In this document: one piece after another, positions 24,522 through 32,730 of the stretch
Layout: every line of letters begins with the position of its first letter
How positions within the stretch are numbered: the first letter of the stretch is position 1
Assembly: GCA_013349615.1 (NCBI GenBank)
Contig: DUZJ01000037.1
Location: 1 to 33,133 of the forward strand
From: Planctomycetota bacterium
GTDB taxonomy: Bacteria; Planctomycetota; Phycisphaerae; Sedimentisphaerales; Anaerobacaceae
Direction of reading: 5' to 3'
DNA: 33,133 nucleotides
Notes under the pieces: model-generated
The model's input: only the letters and a program-made list of their open reading frames with translations
What the model was told of the DNA's origin: nothing
The model's database searches: none
Translations under genes and position numbers: made by a program

Positions 24522-25421
24522 TCAGTTGATTTGCTCGATTTCAAAAGCGTTGAGGATCGCCTTGTGACCTTCCCGTTTCCTTCTTGCGGGATCGGGGTAC
24601 TCGTTGTTACCGCCTTCGAAGACGACCAAAACGTCGTTGTTGCCATCAGTCCGGAACTGTATGACCGATGTGCTGACATTGGCGTCAGAGGTTACGCTGG
24701 TGACGTTGATGCCTTTGGCTTCTTTGAGCGATGTGACGCCCTTGTCCGTACCCGAGCCCATACTCCAACCTCTATAGCCGGACAACGGCTCGGCAGGCAG
24801 CGGCATGGCACGGATGCCGCCCATGACCGGCATCTTTGACGGCTGATCCAGACAGTTGCGGGTGCTTTGCTTCCTCGGTTCCCAATGGTTATGATAGCAG
24901 GTCACTTTATATTCACCGGCTGGTAGGCCGTTAATACGCATGAGGATGTCTCCGCGATTTTCACCACCCCAGTCGATGTTGTGGAACCAGCCATTGGCGA
25001 TTGGATCACCCTTCGGCTTGCCTTTTGGTCGCCCACCACCACCAAGATTGTCACGACACAATCCGTAGACGTGAAAACCGCCGTTTCCGCTACCGCCGCA
25101 ATCAATCAAGACGTGGACACCCGAACCGGCCAAGCCAGCCGTTTTCGGAGGCATGCCACCGCCGGAACCGTCTTCCCAGACCGCGTCGTGCATATACATG
25201 TCAGCCCAGCGTGCCGCTACAAAGGGTGTCCAGCCCTTCTTCAGCGTACCGGGAACGGGCGTTGGATCTTTCTCACTCCCTGGCAAGGCAAAGTCCATTT
25301 TCAACGCGATCCTGCCTTTGGCCCCCGGAAGGCGACCTTTGCTGGATTCGCAACCTACCTCGCCGAGCATGAGCGGACTCAAGGCATGCACCAAAAGGAC
25401 CCTGAGCAGCACTTTCCTCAT
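24522..25421 (-). CDS. Secreted protein of unknown function, carbohydrate-binding-like
   Basis: I do not recognise this protein of 299 residues from ATG 25421. A signal peptide (RKVLLRVLLVHALSPLML) is followed by GEVGC, not a standard lipobox. Visible segments are a Gly-rich first half (VWEDGSGGGMPPKTAGLAGS, HVLIDCGGSGNGGFHVYGL), a beta-sandwich-like middle (RGDILMRINGLPAGEYKVTC plus YHNHWEP) and an end reading VLVVFEGGNN then KAILNAFEIEQI. The pattern of LPAGEYKV plus a closing ILNAFEI strand is seen in exported planctomycete jelly-roll domains, so polysaccharide binding is a guess. GGAG lies 6 bases before ATG 25421. A GTG at 25433 is an alternative start. It has its own promoter and sits 185 bases upstream of the Gfo/Idh/MocA gene. 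Confidence 0.65.
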   Translation of the reverse strand: MRKVLLRVLLVHALSPLMLGEVGCESSKGRLPGAKGRIALKMDFALPGSEKDPTPVPGTLKKGWTPFVAARWADMYMHDAVWEDGSGGGMPPKTAGLAGSGVHVLIDCGGSGNGGFHVYGLCRDNLGGGGRPKGKPKGDPIANGWFHNIDWGGENRGDILMRINGLPAGEYKVTCYHNHWEPRKQSTRNCLDQPSKMPVMGGIRAMPLPAEPLSGYRGWSMGSGTDKGVTSLKEAKGINVTSVTSDANVSTSVIQFRTDGNNDVLVVFEGGNNEYPDPARRKREGHKAILNAFEIEQIN

Positions 25422-25502
25422 ATGAAGCTCCACGCTGTATGTCTTCAGAAAAAAATGAGGCGAAAAAAACTTTCATTTAGGACGATTTCAGTTACAGATG
25501 TT

Positions 25503-25530
25503 ATTATACTGTTGTATTCTTTCCTTTCAA
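25503..25530 (-). promoter_or_regulatory. Promoter for the secreted unknown gene
   Basis: On the minus strand, TTGAAA (25530-25525) and the perfect -10 TATAAT (25508-25503) are 16 bases apart. A start near 25496 gives a leader of about 75 nt to ATG 25421. Confidence 0.55.
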
Positions 25531-25641
25531 GAACTGTTCTGAATTTCAACTCAAATCGCTTTGCTAAGATTATCTCACGGCTGCCATATTATACATCATC
25601 AGATGATATGATAGCTACTGTGGGAGATGCTGTGGGCAGGT

Positions 25642-25823
25642 TTAAGCGCGTTCTTTTCTTAATATCACCCCACCTAAGCCGAGCAGTAAGAGCGTAGTCG
25701 GTTCGGGGACAAACGCGAAATTATCAAATCTGCCTTAGAAAATCAAAGTTTCTGACTTTATCTTGTAGGGGATTTTTATAGTCTTACATTCACCCAAACA
25801 AAAACGCTATACACCTCAAATTC
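25642..25823 (-). pseudogene. Decayed 3' end of a PEP-CTERM protein gene
   Basis: On the minus strand the last open segment reads FDNFAFVPEPTTLLLLGLGG then VILRKERA and stop (stop at 25644-25642). This is a complete PEP-CTERM tail: the VPEP motif, a hydrophobic helix and a basic end. The DNFAF lead-in is usual for exported planctomycete beta-sandwich proteins. Upstream the same frame has a TAA at 25737-25735. A different frame reads EFEVYSVFVWVNV (about 25823-25785) and stops at 25778-25776. So at least one stop and one frameshift separate fragments of what was probably one gene. No start codon or full domain remains. The host's exosortase gene is not in the window. Confidence 0.6.
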
Positions 25824-25947
25824 GCCGTCTGTGTGTGTTTCTCGAAATACCAGGAAAATTAAAGGTGTCCGCCTGCACCCTCAGGTGGTACATTTTTGGC
25901 TTGAGACAGTGGCGTAAGCCATCCCCTACGGTAGAGTCTGCATCGAT

Positions 25948-26016
25948 TATCCAGCATCCAACTTTAGGTCACTTTAGGCACTTTAGCTCACTCCTCACTA
26001 ACGAATATCCAGCATC
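25948..26016. repeat. Short repeats: TATCCAGCATC twice and ACTTTAG three times
   Basis: TATCCAGCATC occurs at 25948-25958 and 26006-26016. Between them ACTTTAG repeats at about 10-bp steps (25961, 25971, 25980). These look like remnants of a dispersed intergenic repeat. Confidence 0.5.
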
Positions 26017-26039
26017 GGGTATCGAGAATCCTGTCAGCC

Positions 26040-29000
26040 TTACCCAAAACAGCTAACACTGCCATCCTCATATACAACTATGATTCGGCCAAGACGATCG
26101 ACAAGGATGTCTCCAGGAAGTGTTGCTGATGGTAGCTTCTTGGTCCAGACGACCTTTCCGGTCTTAGGGTCGAGGCCGACCAAAGTCCAGATTGAAGAAA
26201 GTGAACGGGGCCTTTGCTTTTCCAGCACCGTGATAATAGTGTTTTTGGCAACGACAAATGTAACTGCATCGCTGTCGGCAAGATCCTTTGCTGTCCATCT
26301 TCTTTTGAGCGTTCCTGCGTGCCTGACCTGACGGCGCAGGTCAGACGGACCGGCTTTTTCAAGGTGGTCTATGAGTGCGGCGCTGTCTACGCACACGGGC
26401 AAACTACGCGGACCATCGGCCATAACAAAAGTTTCGGATGACCACGCCGGTGCAATCTTCCCGAATCCGATATGCATGGCCTTGCCGACTCCATCGCGGC
26501 CAATCTTTGCAGCACTAAAGATACCGGGATTGACATAGTTGCGAAGCCCGGAATACCGGAGGCGTCCGCCAAAGATTAGATAGTCTTCCATCAGGACTCC
26601 TATCTCCTCGCCGCGATTAGCCCGCGGTGACCCATTGCCGACGGCTCGAGACAGACATTTGCCATCCTGCAAGTTGTAACAGGCGGGGGAAATGACATTC
26701 CCGCCCGGCATCCAAAGACGATTGCCCGCAATAGTAAGAACTCCCTGGGCTGATACTCCCTTTCTCAGCAGCTTGTCGAGGTGTCCTGATGTTGTGTTGC
26801 CCCATATTGGTTTTCCGGTCTTCGCGTCGAGAGCATATACGTAAGTACCGTCGTAATCGATAATGCCTGCTGCCGCATACGCAACACCATCTTGAACCAA
26901 AACACCACTTTCAACCGGCCAGGCTGAGCAGAGCCTGTCGTAAGTCATTATTCGCCTTTCTACGGGCGCTACTCTGAAGCGCCAAAGGAGCCGCCCCGTG
27001 GCCGCCTCAAGACAGTACACTACACCATCGCCTGACCCCACATAGGCCCGTCCTTTCCACACGGTCGGCGGCTGTGCAATCGGTCCTGCCGTAACAAAAG
27101 ACCACTTCAAATTGCCCGTATTGCCGTCAATGGCACGGACCTTTCCATCGTCGCCGCACAGGAAAACAAGTTCTCCTGCAGACGCAGGAGCACTCGGCCT
27201 GTAAGAAGCCGATGCACGGTACGTCCAAAGCGATTTCGGGTCGGCCGGGACAGTCGCGGCCGAACAGGCACTTCGGCTGTTGTCTCCACGGTAAGTAGGC
27301 CAATCTTCCTCGATAATCTTGGGAAACGGAGCTACTGAGCTACTTTCTTTAGACACTTCGAGACGTTGCGATACAGGGTCTTGTTCGGCTACCCTGAAAT
27401 CGCCTGCCGAGCAGAGTCCGGAAGTACCCATTAGCGAAAGGTTGCAGTCGCAAAGCCAGGGCCCGATATAGAGCAGTCCGTTTGCCGCGATGACACCATC
27501 GTTGCAGGCGGGTCGCAGCGCGCCGTTAAACAATACAATTTTGGCGTTCCTGTCGTAACGCGTCAGGCCCTCGGGCCAGCCCCGACAAAAGAAAGAATCC
27601 GGGGTAGCGGTCAGGCGTGCACAAGAACGTTTTGTGAAACCAAGGTCTTTCACGGTTTCGCCTGTCAGCGGCTCAAGAACGAGCGTACTGCCGCCCGGGC
27701 CTATACCCACAATGAGTTTGCCGTTTACATAGAGCATATTGGGATTGTTCGTTGTCTTCTTTCGCGTCCATAGAAGTTTTCCGTCCCTGGATGAGATGGC
27801 AACTACATTCATTCGAGTTTGGGCCTGAAAGAAAATCACTTCAGGCGTATACAAGCAATAACATGTTGTTCGGAAACCCGGCGTTGATTTCAGACCCCTT
27901 CCGGGTTCTTCGATGAGGTGGATAACTTCGGGGTTCTTATTTCGCCAGATTACTTGTCCAGACAAACCATCGAGGCAGCCGGTATGCGCACCCGGACAGT
28001 AGAAGAAGATTTTATCCCCACCTATCACCAAGGCCCTGGAATCGAGCTGCTTGTCTTCTGAGTGCTGCCAGAGGACCTTCTTCCGCTTTATATCATAGGC
28101 GGCAAGCGTCGTGCCGAATCCCCACGGCACTTTCGCCTGATAGTAGCCGGGGCTAAGCTCACCCCAACTCCAGTGGCTGTGTTTGCTGCGCACTATAGTC
28201 GTTTCCGAGGAATCCTTGACAGTGCCGGTAAGAACATAAAGCACTCCATCCTGTAAGGCGATGTATTTCCATTCGCCTTCTATTTCGGGGATACTAATTC
28301 TGTCTATCTCCCTGCCGGTCTCAGGGTCCAGTCTCAAACATCCGTCACTTTCGATCATGTAGAAGCAATCTTCAGTGGCAATAAATGCAGACCGGTGCAC
28401 CAGGTAACCATCAGGAAGCTTTCGTGACCACAAGAAAGTTCCGTTGTAACCGTTTCTGGCAAGCAGAGTGTTTAGCCATGATTCCTCTCGTCTGTGGTGT
28501 GCTATGTGACCTAATGCCGTGAAAATGCGTCCCCCTGCTGCTGTAGTGATGGCCGGCATCGCAGTATATAGAGGCCCCCCAAGCCACTGGCTTCTGTAGG
28601 GAGCCTTTATAACGGCGTCGGTCGACACAGGATTGTTGTCCGGCCCGTGCTCCCAATGACTCCATGAGTCTGTACCCTTTGGCTGTGGCTTTGTGATTTC
28701 CACCCATTTTCCAAAGGCATCTTGTCCAAGTTTGAAACTGGTATTTTCAGTGCGGTGCTTGTATATCCACTGCGATAGCTGCTTCTGAGTCAACTGCTGC
28801 TCTGCGCCTTTAACAGTACCAATAATAGCTTTTCCACCAGGACGCAGGACACGCAAGATTTGCTTGAGCGATAAGTCTTTCAATTTGTGGGGGGCGCCGG
28901 TCCCCCGCCCTGCGGATTTAGAACCAAGTTGAGCAAGCACCAAATCAACAGTATTGTCCGCAAAGGCAAGAGAATCCAGGGGCTTTCGCTCAACGAGGAC

Positions 29001-29291
29001 CCGAGTACCATAGAGTCCGTCAACGTCAAGCGTTTTTTGTGCAGCCGCAACCACGGCTGGCCGCGAATCCTGTACGTAGAGAAAGAACCGGCTGCCTCGA
29101 ACAAGCTCGAGCGCCAACGTTCCATCCTCGCATCCCAGCAGCGAGCAGAGTCCGCGCGATGTACCGGCCTTTGTGAGCAAGTGATGCGCCAGCTCACGGT
29201 CACTTTTTCCACTGCCGGCACTTGCAGTTTCGGCCATAATGACAAGAAAGATGGCACTATACGTCAAAAGAAAAATACGTTGCTTATCCAT
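26040..29291 (-). CDS. Secreted methyltransferase-like plus double PQQ-propeller protein 1
   Basis: The protein has 1083 residues. Residues 1-25 are a signal peptide with an ASA cleavage site. Residues about 45-165 resemble a class I SAM methyltransferase. The SAM motif is altered (LLGCEDG at 51-57, where GCGxG is usual), and ILRVLRPGGKAIIGTV closes the fold. The linker KPQPKGTDSWSHWEHGPDNN (about 191-210) is shared with the next gene. Two PQQ-type propellers follow. One spans about 240-630 (YDIKRKKVLWQ, LDGLSGQVIWR, ISSRDGKLLWT). The second starts at DWPTYRGD (663-670) and runs to the end (IDGNTGNLKW, LEAATGRLLWRF, LDAKTGKPIWG, LDPKTGKVVWTK). PQQ binding versus a BamB-like scaffold cannot be told by eye. 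GGGAGGT precedes ATG 29291. Confidence 0.8.
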   Translation of the reverse strand: MDKQRIFLLTYSAIFLVIMAETASAGSGKSDRELAHHLLTKAGTSRGLCSLLGCEDGTLALELVRGSRFFLYVQDSRPAVVAAAQKTLDVDGLYGTRVLVERKPLDSLAFADNTVDLVLAQLGSKSAGRGTGAPHKLKDLSLKQILRVLRPGGKAIIGTVKGAEQQLTQKQLSQWIYKHRTENTSFKLGQDAFGKWVEITKPQPKGTDSWSHWEHGPDNNPVSTDAVIKAPYRSQWLGGPLYTAMPAITTAAGGRIFTALGHIAHHRREESWLNTLLARNGYNGTFLWSRKLPDGYLVHRSAFIATEDCFYMIESDGCLRLDPETGREIDRISIPEIEGEWKYIALQDGVLYVLTGTVKDSSETTIVRSKHSHWSWGELSPGYYQAKVPWGFGTTLAAYDIKRKKVLWQHSEDKQLDSRALVIGGDKIFFYCPGAHTGCLDGLSGQVIWRNKNPEVIHLIEEPGRGLKSTPGFRTTCYCLYTPEVIFFQAQTRMNVVAISSRDGKLLWTRKKTTNNPNMLYVNGKLIVGIGPGGSTLVLEPLTGETVKDLGFTKRSCARLTATPDSFFCRGWPEGLTRYDRNAKIVLFNGALRPACNDGVIAANGLLYIGPWLCDCNLSLMGTSGLCSAGDFRVAEQDPVSQRLEVSKESSSVAPFPKIIEEDWPTYRGDNSRSACSAATVPADPKSLWTYRASASYRPSAPASAGELVFLCGDDGKVRAIDGNTGNLKWSFVTAGPIAQPPTVWKGRAYVGSGDGVVYCLEAATGRLLWRFRVAPVERRIMTYDRLCSAWPVESGVLVQDGVAYAAAGIIDYDGTYVYALDAKTGKPIWGNTTSGHLDKLLRKGVSAQGVLTIAGNRLWMPGGNVISPACYNLQDGKCLSRAVGNGSPRANRGEEIGVLMEDYLIFGGRLRYSGLRNYVNPGIFSAAKIGRDGVGKAMHIGFGKIAPAWSSETFVMADGPRSLPVCVDSAALIDHLEKAGPSDLRRQVRHAGTLKRRWTAKDLADSDAVTFVVAKNTIITVLEKQRPRSLSSIWTLVGLDPKTGKVVWTKKLPSATLPGDILVDRLGRIIVVYEDGSVSCFG

Positions 29292-29395
29292 AATTACCTC
29301 CCAGGTACTTAGTCTTTTACTGCTCCTATTCGCTCACCTGCTTGAAGCACGACAGGTACTATGCTTTTTCCGTCCGTTATTTCAAAAGCCGTCAC

Positions 29396-29424
29396 AGCTT
29401 ACTTCTTCTGCCACAAAAAGTCAA
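29396..29424 (-). promoter_or_regulatory. Promoter for methyltransferase-propeller gene 1
   Basis: On the minus strand, TTGACT (29424-29419) and TAAGCT (29401-29396) are 17 bases apart. A start near 29389 gives a leader of about 98 nt, so this gene can be transcribed separately from its upstream paralogue. Confidence 0.5.
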
Positions 29425-29494
29425 GGCTGTTGGTCACGTGATGGTTCGAACAAGTAAAGCAGCCAGGCCACGAGCAAGAGACGAGCATTAACGG

Positions 29495-32400
29495 CTACTC
29501 TCCTGCCATACAGAGTAGCTGACCATTTTCCAGCGACAGGTACAGTCGGCCATTGGCGGCGGCCATGCCGTCAAAGATTGGCGGCGAATCGAGTCGGTAC
29601 TTCGCCATCTCGGTCCCATCAGAGGCCGAGATGGCAATGAGCATAGCTCCCTGGCGTGGCACGGGCTTGAAGCCCGTGAAATCACGGCCAAGATGGCCGT
29701 GCCACGGGCCGGCCACGAACAGCACCTTGTCTGCCAGGACCATCGCCCGGACCTGGAGCGGCACAGGCTTTGTCCACGGCTCGACTGAGCTCGCCGAGGT
29801 CTGCTCTGTCCCCTCATCTGAGTTGAGGGCAAACAACCGGTACGCTCCATCCTGCAATTGGTTTGACCAATGTATTTTAGCCCGTCCGTACCCGTAAATC
29901 ATCGTCTTATCAAAGACAAGCAGCCTGCCGGAGACCAGATTCCTGTCGCGCCCGCTGCAGCCGGTCGAGACGGAACAACGTGTACCATAAATCCAGTAGG
30001 AACGGTGAGGCCATGTGTCATCCAGGAAACCTGTCAGAGTAAATAAGTGTTGGTTTCCCTTCGGCTGTTTAATTGCGCGCTTGTCTAAAACCATATCACG
30101 AAGGTAGACGTACTGGTCGTCACTCGAAAGAATATCACCGAGCGAGCCGGGCATGTAGGCAGGCCCATACTGTTCGGGCTGTTTGCCGGTCTCCGGATCG
30201 GGGCTGTAGATCGGAGTTACGGACAGCGTTTTGCCGGTCCGGGCTTCAAGTCGATAAAAATCAATGCCGCCATCCAGGTAGGATGATCTGCCCGCCGTAA
30301 AATATACCACACCATCCCGGACCAGCACGCTCCCGTGAACAGGTGATGCGGATTCGAGTTGGCCGCGGGCCGTTATGCGTCGTTCAGTGCGGGCCGCTTG
30401 CAGACGCCATGCCAATGTGCCGTCCGACGTTCGCAAGCTGTATACGTATCCATCACGACACCCGAAAATCGCCCGGTCTGCATATAGACTCGGTGGCGAG
30501 TCCACGCGAGCATCCGCTATGAAATCCCACTTCGACTTACCTGAATCAGCATCCATCGCACAAATTCTGTGCTCATCCACAGAAGCAACGAACACCTTGC
30601 CCCCGGCAATGGTGGGACTCGTGAGTTTGCCACCAACATCCGTTTGCCATTTGCGGCGGAGGTCGGCGGGTACTGAACTCGGCGTAAAGCCACTGCGTTG
30701 AGCATCGTGGCGATAGGTTGGCCATTCCTGATTGGAGTTTGCAGATTGTCGAATAGGTCTTCCTTCGGAATAGGCCGGGCCACGCTCGAGGCAGTCTTCG
30801 TTTTTCTGACTGATTGAGATTCCCGAATCCGTTTCAGATGCAAGGGCATAGAAACCGGTCAGCTTCGCCGCGATGTAGCAACCGCAGGCATGAGGGGGCG
30901 CGTAGAGCAGGCCATTGCACGGCATCACACCGTACTTGCAGACGCCTCGCACCCAACTGTGCCACAGGACATCGCCGGTTTTCAGGTCAATGTACTCAAC
31001 GCCTCTCCTGCCGCCGAGAATATAGCGCTCGGTGGCCTTGTTCCGCCAGCATCTATGATGGTGTCCCGGATTTTCGGGCTCAATGTGCATTAGTACCTTG
31101 CCCGTGGCCAGATGGCGCTGCGTCGCGAAGTACGGTCCCCACACGGGTCCCCTTTTGCCCTCGCACGGCTTGAATCCGCCCAGCCATAGCGAACCATTGA
31201 TGACGAACGCATCCCTAATATCAGTGAGCAAGCTGGGCCGACTCCAAAGGGTCTTTCCCGTCTCCGCAGACAGGGCGGTGATCCGGCAGGACGTCTTGCC
31301 GGAGCCGCCGGCACAGATGACGCGGTCATCGCAGACCACACGAAGAGGAACAGAGGATTCCGACCACTGTTCCCTTCCCGTTCTCAGATCCAGGCAGACG
31401 ACATCTTTCCCCTTCTGATAGAACACCTGCTCGCCTATGGCGCACAGAGTGACAGGTCTGAGCCCGGTGACATCCTTGCCCTCTTTTTTCCATAGCAGCC
31501 GACCCGTATCGGCATTGAGGGCAAGGACCGCTCTGGCGGCTTTGTTTTCGATTGAGCGAAAACGATTGAGGAGCGGCTGCGCGGTCTCTCTGGCATACAG
31601 GGGAGAGTGCTTCTGCTGTGCAAGCTGTGCCCACTTATCAAGCTCGGCCACTCGTTCATTAGTGACGCTTCGGACGGTAAGCAGGAGAATCCCCTTGTGA
31701 TATACGACTTCCTCCGTGCCCCGAGTATTCTCGTAGACCTTGAGAGTTTCTCCCGTCGCCGCATCCACGGCACTTAGCGGGGCGTGTAGGCCGAGAGTCA
31801 CATAGACGCGATTCCCGACAGCAATCAGCCTTCGCTGAAGTTGACGGGGCGCGGCGCCCCAGTTGACGATATGGGGAAACCATGGACTAAAGGGCCGCTT
31901 CCAGAGCAGAATTCCGTTGTATGCATCGCGTGCTACAAGATGCCATTTGGGAGGCCGTCTGACGAAGCTAATCCGAGCCTGGTCGGCGGTGTAGAAGATA
32001 CGTCCACCGGCCGAGACCAAAGCGTTGATGCTCGGAGTGTGTTCGTGGCTGAGAGTGTGCCGAGGAGCCGCTATCCACTGAACGCAGCGAGGTGGCCCGA
32101 CCACATCATCATGGGCAACCGCATTTCCGCTTGCATCGTGAAGGAAATGCGTCCACTCGTCAGTATTTTTGGGTCGTGGCTTGACGGTCTTCCTCCAGCG
32201 GCCATCCTGCTTGACATACAGCACGCCGCCGGGGGCCAGCACACGCATAGCCTCGGCCATCGTAATGCCGCCGAGGTCTTCGGCCACTATCAGGTTCACC
32301 AGGTTTTCCGCGTACGGCAGTCGTTTCCCATCAAACTCCTCGACCGACACCGGCCCATAGATACCCAGCTTCCGGATGTGCTCTCTGGCCGCCTCTACTG

Positions 32401-32647
32401 CTTGCGCGTCGGTGTCCAGTCCGTGGACGAGGCAGTTTTCGCCTGCGCGCAGCGCTGCAGTCAGCTTGCCGTCGCCGCAACCAATGTGCACAATGAGACC
32501 TCCTTTGACGCCAGTAGCATCTCGGAGCTGCCTGGCTCTCTGGTCATAGCCCCTTGGCCGAGCCACCACAACTGCTAAAGTGCATGAAATCCACAAAACA
32601 ATTAGAAGCTTTGTGAGGAACCGGAACGTCGTTTGTCGAGTAGACAT
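29495..32647 (-). CDS. Secreted methyltransferase-like plus double PQQ-propeller protein 2
   Basis: The protein has 1050 residues and is a paralogue of the previous gene. Residues 1-29 are a signal peptide (FLTKLLIVLWISCTLAVVVA). The methyltransferase-like domain, about 45-145, keeps an intact SAM motif, VHIGCGDGKL (53-62), the acidic residue in GLDTDA, and AMRVLAPGGVLYV. The linker KPRPKNTDEWTHFLH is shared. The first propeller, about 205-605, has ARDAYNGILLWK, LNADTGRLLWKK, LDLRTGREQWSE and LSAETGKTLWSR, then two blocks rich in His and Cys: NPGHHHRCWRNKAT (526-539) and NGLLYAPPHACGC (578-590). The second propeller begins EWPTYRHDAQRSG (641-653). An extracytoplasmic site makes SAM use puzzling. 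AAGGAAC lies upstream of ATG 32647. The gene directly follows a group II intron 3' end. Confidence 0.8.
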   Translation of the reverse strand: MSTRQTTFRFLTKLLIVLWISCTLAVVVARPRGYDQRARQLRDATGVKGGLIVHIGCGDGKLTAALRAGENCLVHGLDTDAQAVEAAREHIRKLGIYGPVSVEEFDGKRLPYAENLVNLIVAEDLGGITMAEAMRVLAPGGVLYVKQDGRWRKTVKPRPKNTDEWTHFLHDASGNAVAHDDVVGPPRCVQWIAAPRHTLSHEHTPSINALVSAGGRIFYTADQARISFVRRPPKWHLVARDAYNGILLWKRPFSPWFPHIVNWGAAPRQLQRRLIAVGNRVYVTLGLHAPLSAVDAATGETLKVYENTRGTEEVVYHKGILLLTVRSVTNERVAELDKWAQLAQQKHSPLYARETAQPLLNRFRSIENKAARAVLALNADTGRLLWKKEGKDVTGLRPVTLCAIGEQVFYQKGKDVVCLDLRTGREQWSESSVPLRVVCDDRVICAGGSGKTSCRITALSAETGKTLWSRPSLLTDIRDAFVINGSLWLGGFKPCEGKRGPVWGPYFATQRHLATGKVLMHIEPENPGHHHRCWRNKATERYILGGRRGVEYIDLKTGDVLWHSWVRGVCKYGVMPCNGLLYAPPHACGCYIAAKLTGFYALASETDSGISISQKNEDCLERGPAYSEGRPIRQSANSNQEWPTYRHDAQRSGFTPSSVPADLRRKWQTDVGGKLTSPTIAGGKVFVASVDEHRICAMDADSGKSKWDFIADARVDSPPSLYADRAIFGCRDGYVYSLRTSDGTLAWRLQAARTERRITARGQLESASPVHGSVLVRDGVVYFTAGRSSYLDGGIDFYRLEARTGKTLSVTPIYSPDPETGKQPEQYGPAYMPGSLGDILSSDDQYVYLRDMVLDKRAIKQPKGNQHLFTLTGFLDDTWPHRSYWIYGTRCSVSTGCSGRDRNLVSGRLLVFDKTMIYGYGRAKIHWSNQLQDGAYRLFALNSDEGTEQTSASSVEPWTKPVPLQVRAMVLADKVLFVAGPWHGHLGRDFTGFKPVPRQGAMLIAISASDGTEMAKYRLDSPPIFDGMAAANGRLYLSLENGQLLCMAGE

Positions 32648-32730
32648 AATATAGTTCCTTCATTTAGGTTTAATTTGTTTTCCCTGTTTTCTCTTCTCTT
32701 TCGATTCGAAGAGTGCCACAATATTCAACC
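32648..32730. other. Short spacer between gene and intron end
   Basis: This 83-base AT-rich spacer carries the AAGGAAC ribosome binding site. No clear promoter was found, so transcription of the gene may come from the intron or beyond it. Confidence 0.4.

Larger units (their letters stand above)
25422..26039. other. Long intergenic region with a promoter, a gene relic and small repeats
   Basis: This 618-base gap contains a promoter for the secreted unknown (25503-25530), a 13-bp palindrome (ATCATCTGATGAT near 25598-25610), a decayed PEP-CTERM gene end (25642-25823), three ACTTTAG units (25961-25986) and two copies of TATCCAGCATC (25948-25958, 26006-26016). No intact gene is visible. Confidence 0.6.

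Noticed and set aside
25598-25610. Palindrome ATCATCTGATGAT as an operator
   Set aside because: It lies about 180 bases upstream of the nearest start and upstream of the better promoter. A chance AT-rich palindrome is as likely.
29292-29494. Possible terminator or small RNA between the two propeller genes
   Set aside because: Only a promoter-like pair was convincing; no stable hairpin followed by a T-run was found.
31841-32578. Plus-strand 245-codon frame opposite methyltransferase-propeller gene 2
   Set aside because: It is antisense to the signal peptide and methyltransferase-like domain, which have clear motifs, and shows no family resemblance.
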